Origin: Bacilli bacterium
Lineage (GTDB): Bacteria; Bacillota_I; Bacilli_A; RF39; UBA660
Reading direction: 5' to 3'
Assembly (NCBI GenBank): GCA_017541325.1
Contig: JAFXZI010000004.1
Location: 1-64,000, forward strand
Length of the DNA stretch: 64,000 nt
Below the pieces are notes generated by a model. The model was not told where the DNA came from and searched no databases. It saw only the letters and a program-made list of their open reading frames with translations. The translations under genes and the position numbers were made by a program. The first letter of the stretch is position 1, and the number at the start of each line of letters is the position of its first letter. Shown here one piece after another: positions 1-8,584 of the stretch.

Positions 1-121
1 ATCCTGATACCACTATCAAAATTGATGGTACTACATAAAGTATCAAACTTATTATCGTTTTAAAATATGATAATGTTGATAATACATTTGAATTACTACA
101 TGCCGGCAATACTATAAACAT
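1..121 (-). CDS. Partial small membrane protein (5' end only)
   Basis: The minus strand is open from an ATG at 121-119 to the window edge, giving about 40 residues. They start MFIVLPACSN and continue into a hydrophobic segment (about residues 24-38) rich in Ile, Leu and Val. A GGGAGAA ribosome-binding site sits 6 nt upstream and overlaps the stop codon of the glycosyltransferase gene before it, so the two are probably translated from one message. Its hydrophobic N-terminal layout resembles short TrbC/VirB2-like membrane proteins of related genomes, but too little is visible to name it. Confidence 0.5.
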   Translation of the reverse strand, partial: MFIVLPACSNSNVLSTLSYFKTIISLILYVVPSILIVVSG

Positions 122-132
122 ACTATTTCTCC

Positions 133-1071
133 CTACTTTTTATTATTCTTTTCTGTACTTATTGTACTCCTAATTATATAATTTGGTCTAGACTTAACTT
201 CATCATATATACGTGCTATATACAAATTTGTTATACCTATAAAAATTAGTATTATACTTAATGAAAGAAATATAAAAAAGAACATCAAAGTAGTAACAAT
301 TTCTAACTTAAGTATTAGAGCAACTATTAAATAAATAATAGATGAAATAAATATAAAATTACCAAAATATAATGATAATTTAAGTGGTAAATTTGAAAAT
401 GACAATATTCCATCTATTGCATATTTAACTAATTTAGTAAAATTCCAATTTGTTTTACCATTAACTCTTTCTTCTACCTCATAAGGAATATAAAATGTAT
501 TAAAACCTACATAAGAAAATATTCCTTTTAAAAATCTATGATGTTCTCCTAAAGTAATAATTGATTCAGCAACTGATTTTCTAAACAATCTAAAATCACT
601 AGCTCCTGTAACAAATTTTACTTCAGAAGTACTATTAATTATTTTATAAAAAGTTCTTTTTATTTTAGTCATTAATCTATTTTCTTTTCTATTATTTTGA
701 TATGCACAAACACAGTCATACTCTTTTTCTTTATCAAGTATCTTAATCATATCTAATATAATAGATGGTTTTTGTTGAAGATCAGCATCAATTATACAAA
801 CATAATCACCTTTAGCTTCTTTAAGTCCTGCATACATTGCTGCTTCTTTACCAAAATTCCTAGAAAATGATAAGGCCTTTATATTATCTATGTTTTCTTT
901 TTTTTCAACCAATTTTTTTAATTCCTTGAATGTATTATCCTTTGATCCATCATCAATAAAAATTAACTCAAATGTATTTTTATAATACTTAAAAGCATTT
1001 TTAAATTCATCATAGAACAAAAATATGTTTTTTTCTTCATTATGACAAGGAATTATTACGGACAATTTCAT
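133..1071 (-). CDS. Family 2 glycosyltransferase, CsbB/GtrB-like (polyprenyl-phosphate sugar transferase)
   Basis: The 312-residue protein opens with the GT2 signature VIIPCHNEEKN and has the acidic metal/nucleotide motifs FIDDGSKD and IIDADLQQKP. Two hydrophobic helices fill the C-terminus (about 235-290). This is the build of DPM1/GtrB/CsbB enzymes, which load a sugar onto undecaprenyl phosphate at the inner face of the membrane. The start has a GAGGGTGG ribosome-binding site. It is third in a minus-strand operon after the cytidylyltransferase and SDR genes. With the YfhO protein at 10.98-13.75 kb it could supply the sugar donor for glycosylating a wall polymer, as CsbB and YfhO do in Bacillus. 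The sugar cannot be read from sequence. Confidence 0.85.
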   Translation of the reverse strand: MKLSVIIPCHNEEKNIFLFYDEFKNAFKYYKNTFELIFIDDGSKDNTFKELKKLVEKKENIDNIKALSFSRNFGKEAAMYAGLKEAKGDYVCIIDADLQQKPSIILDMIKILDKEKEYDCVCAYQNNRKENRLMTKIKRTFYKIINSTSEVKFVTGASDFRLFRKSVAESIITLGEHHRFLKGIFSYVGFNTFYIPYEVEERVNGKTNWNFTKLVKYAIDGILSFSNLPLKLSLYFGNFIFISSIIYLIVALILKLEIVTTLMFFFIFLSLSIILIFIGITNLYIARIYDEVKSRPNYIIRSTISTEKNNKK

Positions 1072-1097
1072 TATTCCACCCTCTATAAAAAGAAGAA

Positions 1098-2210
1098 TTA
1101 TTTATCACTAATTCTTCTTACTTTATCATCTGTCTTTTCTAATTCTTCTCTTAGATGTTCAACAGTTCTAGTAAATCCCTCTTTAATACTATATTTAGGA
1201 GTCCATCCTAATTCATCTCTTATTCTTCTTGTTGATAAAATACCATGAGTAAATGATGCACTTCCTTTAGATAAATTAATATCTTCTTTTGGAATATCAA
1301 ATACTAGTTTTAATCCTTTTTCAGGTTCAATACTTACCATAGTCTCAGCAAGTTCTCTAATTGATGTTTTAGATGCTTCATCAGCAATATTATATACTAA
1401 TTCTTTTGAACCAGTTAAAACTTGAAACATTGCTTTTATAGCATCTGCAATATATGTATAAGTTCTAACAGAAGAACCATCACTTTTAAGTACTATATCA
1501 CGATCATGAATAATATCATTTAAGAAATCAGCTTGAACACGACCATCAGTAATACTCATTCCAGGACCATATGTATGAGCAAGTCTTACTATTTTAGTAT
1601 TAAGTCCATACTCATCATGATATCCACTACATAAGTTTTCAGCAGCTTTCTTTCCCTCTGCATATCCATTTCTTGGTACTAATGGATTTACTTGTCCTAA
1701 TGGACCATCCTCAGTAAATTCTTCTTGACCTTCATTAGGTTGTCCATATATTTCACGAGATGAAATAAATAGATATCCTGAAGCACCTTTACTATGAGCT
1801 AAATCAAGTGTCTTAATTGTTCCTAAAGTATTAGCAAGGTTAGTCATAACTGGTTCCTTACTCATGATCTTAGGACTTGCAGGACTAGCTGCATGTATAA
1901 CATAGTCAATTGGTCCTTCAACATTAAGTGGACCTAAAGTTGTAATATCTCCAACAACCATATCTACAAATTCATTATCTTTAATATAACTATCTAATTT
2001 ATCTGGATTTCTTACAAATGCTTTAACATGAACATTAGCAGAATACAATTCATTTAGTTTAAGTAATGTATAAATAAAATATGAACCAATCATTCCACTT
2101 GCACCTGTAACAAGTACAGTTTTGTTTTTAAAAGCATCAAGTAAGGCATCGGGAGTACAATATCCAATTATTTCTTCAGCATCTTCATTAACTACTTTAG
2201 TATATTTCAT
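1098..2210 (-). CDS. NAD-dependent epimerase/dehydratase (extended SDR)
   Basis: The 370-residue protein has the extended short-chain dehydrogenase pattern: a dinucleotide-binding motif VTGASGMIGSY near residue 34, a Ser in FISSREIYG, the catalytic YAEGKK (YxxxK), and the C-terminal STRRIRDELGW...PKYSIKEG segment usual for UDP- or CDP-sugar epimerases and decarboxylases. It follows the IspD/TarI cytidylyltransferase by 50 bp on the same strand. Context suggests it reduces or remodels the CDP- or UDP-activated precursor of the surface polymer. It is not the medium-chain TarJ type, so ribitol-phosphate synthesis would need confirmation. The substrate is unknown. Confidence 0.85.
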   Translation of the reverse strand: MKYTKVVNEDAEEIIGYCTPDALLDAFKNKTVLVTGASGMIGSYFIYTLLKLNELYSANVHVKAFVRNPDKLDSYIKDNEFVDMVVGDITTLGPLNVEGPIDYVIHAASPASPKIMSKEPVMTNLANTLGTIKTLDLAHSKGASGYLFISSREIYGQPNEGQEEFTEDGPLGQVNPLVPRNGYAEGKKAAENLCSGYHDEYGLNTKIVRLAHTYGPGMSITDGRVQADFLNDIIHDRDIVLKSDGSSVRTYTYIADAIKAMFQVLTGSKELVYNIADEASKTSIRELAETMVSIEPEKGLKLVFDIPKEDINLSKGSASFTHGILSTRRIRDELGWTPKYSIKEGFTRTVEHLREELEKTDDKVRRISDK

Positions 2211-2260
2211 AAAAATCTCCTTAATTTTTAGGATAAGTTCCTAATTTTTTTTGGACCCCA

Positions 2261-3022
2261 TTATTTCTTTTTTTTTTTTACTTCTTCTAGTTCCATAAAC
2301 TTACCAAAGTCTCTAGCTAAATTGTTACTAACTAGTGTTAAGAAATCTTCATTAGTAGTAACTTTAATATTTCCTCTATTTCCAACTGTTAAATGAGGAG
2401 ATACTCCATTTGCCATGGCAAGTCCACATGAATCAACAATTGTTGAATATGCATCTTGTCCTTTTTGTTCTCTTTCATTTAAATGCCAACTAATTATATC
2501 GTCTAAATGAAATGCTTGAGGTGCTTGTGCAGTATAAACATATTTTCTTTCAGGCATTTCAGCTACACGTTCTCCATCATAACTAATTAGAGGAGTTTCA
2601 AATGCTGGTGTAACAGTAATACTACTACCATATTCAGAAGCATCTCTAACAACACTATCAATTGTCTCTTGATTAACTAAAGGTCTAACACCATCATGGA
2701 TTAAGACGATAGCATCTTCTCCTTCTTCAAGATCTTCCTTAATAGCGCATAATCCTCTAAATATAGTATCTTGTCCACTATCTCCACCAGAATATATTCT
2801 CTTTATTTTATTAACATTAAATCTTTTTATCATTTCTTTTAAGTCTGGAATATATTCTTCAATACATCCAATATAGATTTCATCTATATTTTCATTTACT
2901 TCAAATAATTCAAGTGTATGAATAATAATTGGTTTATTACTTACCTCCAAAAATTGTTTTGGAATTGAAGCTCCCATTCTATTTCCAACTCCACCTGCAA
3001 ATATTAAAGCTATATTTTTCAT
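2261..3022 (-). CDS. IspD/TarI family cytidylyltransferase
   Basis: The 253-residue protein shows the family signature AGGVGNRMG followed by PKQF, then HDGVRPLV and YTAQAPQAF. These bind CTP and the sugar or polyol phosphate. IspD acts in isoprenoid synthesis and TarI makes CDP-ribitol for teichoic acid. Because an SDR and three glycerophosphotransferase-family genes lie alongside, I favour a TarI-like role, but IspD cannot be excluded. The protein ends in a run of five lysines encoded by a poly-T tract on the plus strand (2264-2280), a slippery stretch just before the stop. It has its own promoter and a GGAGGG ribosome-binding site. Confidence 0.85.
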   Translation of the reverse strand: MKNIALIFAGGVGNRMGASIPKQFLEVSNKPIIIHTLELFEVNENIDEIYIGCIEEYIPDLKEMIKRFNVNKIKRIYSGGDSGQDTIFRGLCAIKEDLEEGEDAIVLIHDGVRPLVNQETIDSVVRDASEYGSSITVTPAFETPLISYDGERVAEMPERKYVYTAQAPQAFHLDDIISWHLNEREQKGQDAYSTIVDSCGLAMANGVSPHLTVGNRGNIKVTTNEDFLTLVSNNLARDFGKFMELEEVKKKKK

Positions 3023-3058
3023 TTTTTCCCTCCTGCATAAAACAAAAAATCTAACTAT

Positions 3059-3086
3059 ATTATACCATAATAAATTGTCAAATCAA
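3059..3086 (-). promoter_or_regulatory. Promoter of the cytidylyltransferase-SDR-glycosyltransferase operon
   Basis: On the minus strand a TTGATT -35 box (3086-3081) is followed after 16 bp by a perfect TATAAT -10 box (3064-3059). It lies just upstream of the gene starting at 3022 and just downstream of a terminator, so it starts a separate transcript. Confidence 0.6.
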
Positions 3087-3096
3087 ATTAGGTACA

Positions 3097-3131
3097 AAAA
3101 AAAGAAAGAAGTAATATAGTTATTACTTCTT
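3097..3131 (-). terminator. Rho-independent terminator of the glycerophosphotransferase operon
   Basis: An 11-bp perfect stem (3106-3116 with 3121-3131, loop TAGT) is followed on the minus strand by a T-rich run. It overlaps the stop codon of the large transferase gene. Confidence 0.8.
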
Positions 3132-6100
3132 AATTAAATAATTAATTAATCTTTCAGCTGATTTTCCATCACAATACTTAAGATATTTTTCTTTAAATTC
3201 ATTTTGATTAGTATAATCAAAGTTTTTAATATCTTTAATTTCATCTATTAAATCATCTGTTGTAAAAATAACTTTACCATATGGATTTTCTTCTAATTTA
3301 ATAGTTGTTTTATTATTAACTTCAACTGTATCACTAGGCCATTTTCTAATTATAACAGGAACACCTATTAAAGGAGATTCAAGTAAAGCATCATCATAAT
3401 CACCAATTATAATATCTGATGCAAGCATTAATTCTCTAATTGATATTTTACCAGTAACATCTTTAGCAAATCCACGAATATTATATTTGTTAGAAATATA
3501 GTCTACATCTTTATTATTCAAATGAATTTGTAATACTACATATTCATCTTTAAAAGCATTCTTTAATTGATCAAGATTAATAGTTTTAATATACTGACTG
3601 TCAGCATTACGATATCTATTATAAGTAATATAGGCAATTACTTTTTTATTTTTTGCCTTTCTAAATAATTTATTTACCTTTTTACGAGCAAGTTTCTTTT
3701 TGTATTCATCAAAATACATATCAGTAATTACAGATCCATTATTAATAAATTTCGTATCAGGAGTTGTTGTATATATTTCATAATTAATTCTTGATACTAA
3801 TTCTGATGGACTTTGAATAGCAGATACTTCTAATTGATATTTATAGTTTTCAAGTAAGTTAACATTTTTAAGTGGTGTATTAGTAATTAAACCTTTAGCA
3901 AAATATGTCATCGCACTACTTCCTAAAACAATAATGTCACTTTCTTTTCTAACTTTTAACTCAGAGAATAAATAATATGGTTCGGCTAAAATAATAAATT
4001 TAGATTTAGCCATTTCAGTTACTAAATATTTATTTCTAATATCCATATAAGTAACATCATAATCAATATTATCTAATACTTCTATTAATGATGAATATTT
4101 GTAATAAAAACTATTACTAGTAGTAATAACTAATATTTGATCTTTAACTTTATTATTCTTAACTGCTTTTCTATATTCACTTTTAAAGGCTTCAGCTTTA
4201 TCACGATATTTATCAAGAGTCTTTCTACTTTTCTTACTTCTATTAATTTCAAATCTTTTATATTTCTTTTCAACAGATACATGTTTCTTATCATCTGTTA
4301 AATATAAATCATAGAATTTGTTCTTAACTTTTTCAGATGATCTTTCTAAAGACATAGTAGGATTCTTAGTTAAATCTCCTATTTTAACTTTATTAAATCT
4401 AATATTATATATATCTTTTACATTAAGACTCTTAGCATATTCAGTAACATCTCCATATAATTGAACAGAATCTTCTTGTTCTGCAAGAATATCAGTAAAT
4501 AAGCTCCATGTAGGTTTAGATGTGTAATAAGAAATAGCAAAATCTATTAGATTTCTTCCAATTCTATCTTTATCTAAGAATGGCATATTACAATAATCTT
4601 CAGCAAACATAGGTAAGTATTCTTCCATAGATCTAAATAATGAATAATCACATTTTTGCTTAACAATTACTGGTTCCCATTTATTATCAACTTTTTTGTA
4701 TTCAGTAATACTCTTATAATCTATACAAGCAAATATTGATTCTATAAATTGTTGAGCTTCTGGATTTGCAGTAAAGTTATATCGAATATTTAACTTATCA
4801 CTAGGTAGTGTACTTCTAGAATAATAGAACTTAGTAGGAACATCTTTTTTAACAATGTAGTCCCATAATCTAGTAAAATTTTCTTGAGTATATCCTCTAC
4901 CCCAATATTCAATAACAGAGAATTGTTTATTTTTATCTATTTCTTGTTCTAGATATCCACAAGAAGCTTCTCTTAGTTTAGCAGCTTTTTCTAAAAGTAC
5001 TTCTTCATATTTTTTAGATGAACTAAATATTTCTGTTAATTCTAACATTTCTTCTTTAGTAATCTTTTTAACTGTAGAAAAAGCTTCAAGTTCTGGGAAT
5101 ACTTCTTTAAATTCTTCTGCATTTAAATTAAGAGCTTTTAATAAATTTTTAAAGCTAGTAACATCAGCAAAGTTACCATGTCCTTCACCCCAGAAATCTA
5201 TATCTATATGATCTATAAAAGATGGAATTCTCCAAGTCTTTCTAGATGCATAAATATATTTAAGATCTAATTTTAAATTATCTTTCTTATTAATTACATC
5301 TCCTATACGTATTAATTGATGTCCATCACGCGAAATAAAGTAAACTACTTTATCTTTATCTTCTTTAGCATGATGAAGTGCCCATCTAACATAAGGAACA
5401 AATAATAATGAAACATATGAATATACAAATTCTTCTTTAATATTTCTATGTTTATCTCTAAATCTTGCTAAAGCAGCCGCTACTAAATAAGAATCATATG
5501 TACCAATTGTTCTTACTAAATCATTTTCATAAGTATTAAACTCTATTGGTTCTACCGCTTTAGTTTCAATATTCATATTTTTTGGCATTGCATTATCAGA
5601 TTTAGGATTATCTCCTGTATGTATCCATTTACCAAAATCATATTCTTTTCCAAATATTTTATATACTTCAACAAATAGAGTCTTGTCGGCTTTTTGGTAT
5701 CCATATTCACTAGATAAGAATAACTCTAAATCAGCAAGCATAGGATCTGCTTTCTTAAGCATTTTCTTAATAAAGTCTTTAGGTAGATACATATCACTAA
5801 TTAAAACAACTTTTTCACCTGCCGCTACAAACTTTTTAACTTCATCTATTCTTTCTTTGATTGGAATAACATTTTCAAGTTCAGCTTCCATCTCTAACTT
5901 CATAAGAATATCTTTTTGTTTATCAGTTATATTATAAAGAGATTGTAATCTATCAAATATTTCAGTAAATTGTATTTCTACTTTTAGACTATCTCTATCT
6001 ATCTTAGTACGATTGTAATATTCTCTAACATTTAATTCTGCATTTGTTCTTAATTTAGGATAATTAGAAATAAAATAGTCAGAAAAACCTTGTCTATTAT

Positions 6101-7445
6101 TTTCTAATTTTTCTTTAACATAATAATGTATTCCAATAGGTGCTAAAACTTTTCTAGATATTAAAGTGTCAAAAATATCGTAACTATATAAATTACCTTT
6201 TGTATATTTTTGTGGTTTAAATTCTAAAACAGATTCAATAATATTATCTAAATCTTCTTCTTTAGAATATTCCCAATATAATTTTTTAATTTTATCAATA
6301 TCTTTTGATAAATCATCTTTTGAATATTGTGGTAAATAATCAATTAATTCATCAAAAGAGAAACATTTCTTTCCTAAAGTTGTTTCATCATATCCAAGAG
6401 GGAAATTAAAATGAAGTTCATCCCAGTCAAATACATATCTAATGAAATGCTTTGTTCCTAAAGCAATAAAATCTGTATACATTGATGAGAAATCCATAAT
6501 ACATAAATCAACTTGATCCATTACCTCATAGAAGTCATTTGAATTATCCCAGAATATTACCCATTTATTGTCTTTATATTTATCTCTAGATTTTATAAAT
6601 CCAATTTCTTTTTCTAAAAGTGGATGCATTTTAAAAACAAATAATAGATGATTTTCTTCACATACTTTTATTAATCTATCAATATCAGGTATTGCTTTTG
6701 TAAAGAAATCTCCAACTTTTTCATCCCTATAAGTAGGAACATATGCAACCATTTTAGTATCTTTTGGTAATCCTCTACTTTTAATAAAGTCACCATCAAA
6801 AGAAGAAAAGTTTTTATATTTTTTAGGATATACACATCTAGGGTATCCAGCTCTAATTATATTTTTCTTATCAATTCCTAATTGATCAATTGCAATATCT
6901 TCAATAAATTTAGAAGGAGCTAAATACATTTCATATGTTCTAAAGTAAGCATTATTTTTAATATATTTTTTAGAAATACTTTCTACAAGTCTTCCTGTAT
7001 TAATACTTCTTTCTACATTCTTAACTCCACCTACTCCATGCCATAAATTAACATAAACAGCATTTTCAAGTCCTTCAGGTATTTGCATTTTAACTTGTTC
7101 AGAGACTAATACCCCAGTCTTATTAATCGCTTCTTCTGCTTGTTTTGTTCCTAATCTATATGCTCTAAAACCTAGTTTTCTAACAAGTTTAACAGTATTA
7201 GGATCTTCACATAACCAATAAGCAGAAATATCTTTACGATACTTATTAATATAGATGAAAAGATACTTAGGATTTCCTCTAAAGTCATTACTAAATTGTC
7301 CTGCGCAAAAAGCCCATACTTTTCTTTTATCGCTTTCTTTTATTGTCATACGTATTAATTCATCTGTTAGTACTTTATTTTTCTTAACACTTTTAATAAG
7401 TTGACGTTTTCTTCTATTTAATTTTGACTTCAAACTATTTCTCAT
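3123..7445 (-). CDS. Giant CDP-glycerol glycerophosphotransferase / HAD-like / transferase-like fusion protein
   Basis: A protein of about 1,440 residues with three parts. Residues about 45-415 are a TagB/TagF-type transferase domain: LWHGVGG with the His at about 138, AYVPTYRD, FKMHPLLEKE and IMDFSSMYTD. Residues about 420-640 look like a HAD phosphatase fold: YDIFDTL, LISDMYLP and TGDNPKSD. A middle part contains SRDGHQL, and residues about 1150-1440 resemble a second, degenerate transferase lobe (SDIIIGDYDD, GVPVIIRKW). I start it at the ATG at 7445, because GAGGTG lies 6 nt upstream; a GTG nine bases further out has no such site. Such enzymes polymerise or prime polyol-phosphate wall polymers at the membrane. 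It lies last in its operon, before a terminator. The role of the HAD part is unknown. Confidence 0.85.
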   Translation of the reverse strand: MRNSLKSKLNRRKRQLIKSVKKNKVLTDELIRMTIKESDKRKVWAFCAGQFSNDFRGNPKYLFIYINKYRKDISAYWLCEDPNTVKLVRKLGFRAYRLGTKQAEEAINKTGVLVSEQVKMQIPEGLENAVYVNLWHGVGGVKNVERSINTGRLVESISKKYIKNNAYFRTYEMYLAPSKFIEDIAIDQLGIDKKNIIRAGYPRCVYPKKYKNFSSFDGDFIKSRGLPKDTKMVAYVPTYRDEKVGDFFTKAIPDIDRLIKVCEENHLLFVFKMHPLLEKEIGFIKSRDKYKDNKWVIFWDNSNDFYEVMDQVDLCIMDFSSMYTDFIALGTKHFIRYVFDWDELHFNFPLGYDETTLGKKCFSFDELIDYLPQYSKDDLSKDIDKIKKLYWEYSKEEDLDNIIESVLEFKPQKYTKGNLYSYDIFDTLISRKVLAPIGIHYYVKEKLENNRQGFSDYFISNYPKLRTNAELNVREYYNRTKIDRDSLKVEIQFTEIFDRLQSLYNITDKQKDILMKLEMEAELENVIPIKERIDEVKKFVAAGEKVVLISDMYLPKDFIKKMLKKADPMLADLELFLSSEYGYQKADKTLFVEVYKIFGKEYDFGKWIHTGDNPKSDNAMPKNMNIETKAVEPIEFNTYENDLVRTIGTYDSYLVAAALARFRDKHRNIKEEFVYSYVSLLFVPYVRWALHHAKEDKDKVVYFISRDGHQLIRIGDVINKKDNLKLDLKYIYASRKTWRIPSFIDHIDIDFWGEGHGNFADVTSFKNLLKALNLNAEEFKEVFPELEAFSTVKKITKEEMLELTEIFSSSKKYEEVLLEKAAKLREASCGYLEQEIDKNKQFSVIEYWGRGYTQENFTRLWDYIVKKDVPTKFYYSRSTLPSDKLNIRYNFTANPEAQQFIESIFACIDYKSITEYKKVDNKWEPVIVKQKCDYSLFRSMEEYLPMFAEDYCNMPFLDKDRIGRNLIDFAISYYTSKPTWSLFTDILAEQEDSVQLYGDVTEYAKSLNVKDIYNIRFNKVKIGDLTKNPTMSLERSSEKVKNKFYDLYLTDDKKHVSVEKKYKRFEINRSKKSRKTLDKYRDKAEAFKSEYRKAVKNNKVKDQILVITTSNSFYYKYSSLIEVLDNIDYDVTYMDIRNKYLVTEMAKSKFIILAEPYYLFSELKVRKESDIIVLGSSAMTYFAKGLITNTPLKNVNLLENYKYQLEVSAIQSPSELVSRINYEIYTTTPDTKFINNGSVITDMYFDEYKKKLARKKVNKLFRKAKNKKVIAYITYNRYRNADSQYIKTINLDQLKNAFKDEYVVLQIHLNNKDVDYISNKYNIRGFAKDVTGKISIRELMLASDIIIGDYDDALLESPLIGVPVIIRKWPSDTVEVNNKTTIKLEENPYGKVIFTTDDLIDEIKDIKNFDYTNQNEFKEKYLKYCDGKSAERLINYLIKK

Positions 7446-7462
7446 AAGTAACACCTCATAAA

Positions 7463-8584
7463 CTATTCCATATATTCTACTATTTTTTCTACTAATTTAC
7501 CAGTACAATTATCAGATGATTCAATATATTTATTAATAAACTTCTTCAAATAATCCATATCATACTTTTTATCTAAATCTTTTACTAACTTTTTAGCACT
7601 CTTTTCTTGATATCCAGGAAGTTCTTTATAATCAAGAGCTAGTCCTCTTGTTTCTAAATAATTATCTATATCATAACAATAAAAGTATAGTGGTATATTT
7701 CTTACTCCTGCTTCATATAAAATACAAGAGTAATCACTAATTAAACCATCTGCAACAAATAGAAAATCAAATGTAGAAAAATCTCTATCAAATATTACAT
7801 TTTTATTATCTATTTTAGTTGTTGATAAAGGATGTAATTTTACTATTAAATTATATTTAGAATAATCAAACTCTTTTACTAATTCTTCTAATTTTTTAGA
7901 AAAATCTACTTCCTCTTTTCTATATGTAGGAGCATAAATTATATTTTTCTTTTTATTTTTTAATTCTGGATATTTTTTATATATTTTATTTTTAATATTT
8001 TTTTCATAATTTTTATCTTTTAATAAATCAATTCTAGGAAGAGTAAATACTTTTACTTTATCTAGACTAATATTAAATCCGCTAGCTAAATGATCTGCAT
8101 ATGCTTTTGATGATGCACAAACAAAATTATAATTCTTATGCATTTTCATTATTTTAGCAATGTCACTTCTACTACCTTCTTCTTTATCAAGTGCAGTATA
8201 ACCAAACCTTTTCATAGTACCAACAGAATGCCATATTTGAATAATAGTTAATTTCTTTTTATGTTTTAATATACTAACTGTTGGACAATAAGAATCTAAG
8301 ATACATACTCTTGAAGTTGCTAAATAATACATTTGACTAAACATATGAAATCCATATTTAATTCTTTCTTTAATTCCAGAGTTTTCTCTTCCTTCAAGTT
8401 TCTTACATAAACATTTTACTTCATATTTTTTTGATAGTTCATCTTTTAATAATTTAAAATCCATTGGAATCGTATTAGATTGTCTACTAATCATTACTAT
8501 TCTATTTTTAGTAGGCAATAATTTAATAAAGAAATATATTATATTAAGACCTATTTTAAGTACTCTTAAAATTATTTTATCCAT
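7463..8584 (-). CDS. CDP-glycerol glycerophosphotransferase family protein (TagB-like)
   Basis: The 373-residue protein carries the transferase motifs IIQIWHSVGTMKR (catalytic-type His), IIYAPTYRKEE, LIVKLHPLS and GLISDYSCILYE, in the order seen in TagB/TarB/TagF enzymes. An N-terminal hydrophobic, basic segment (about residues 8-25) would hold it at the membrane. Its start overlaps the end of the preceding gene by 8 nt and its stop lies 17 bp before the next start, so it belongs to one tight operon. Likely role: adding a glycerol- or ribitol-phosphate unit to a lipid-linked acceptor. Which step (primase or polymerase) is not decidable here. Confidence 0.85.
   Translation of the reverse strand: MDKIILRVLKIGLNIIYFFIKLLPTKNRIVMISRQSNTIPMDFKLLKDELSKKYEVKCLCKKLEGRENSGIKERIKYGFHMFSQMYYLATSRVCILDSYCPTVSILKHKKKLTIIQIWHSVGTMKRFGYTALDKEEGSRSDIAKIMKMHKNYNFVCASSKAYADHLASGFNISLDKVKVFTLPRIDLLKDKNYEKNIKNKIYKKYPELKNKKKNIIYAPTYRKEEVDFSKKLEELVKEFDYSKYNLIVKLHPLSTTKIDNKNVIFDRDFSTFDFLFVADGLISDYSCILYEAGVRNIPLYFYCYDIDNYLETRGLALDYKELPGYQEKSAKKLVKDLDKKYDMDYLKKFINKYIESSDNCTGKLVEKIVEYME

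Noticed and set aside
2211-2300. Possible frameshift joining the cytidylyltransferase and SDR into one protein at the poly-T tract
   Set aside because: Both genes have their own start, ribosome-binding site and complete domains, and separate genes are usual; the tract is only noted as slippery.
7446-7454. GTG start for the large transferase fusion
   Set aside because: The GAGGTG ribosome-binding site covers that codon and is spaced for the ATG at 7445.
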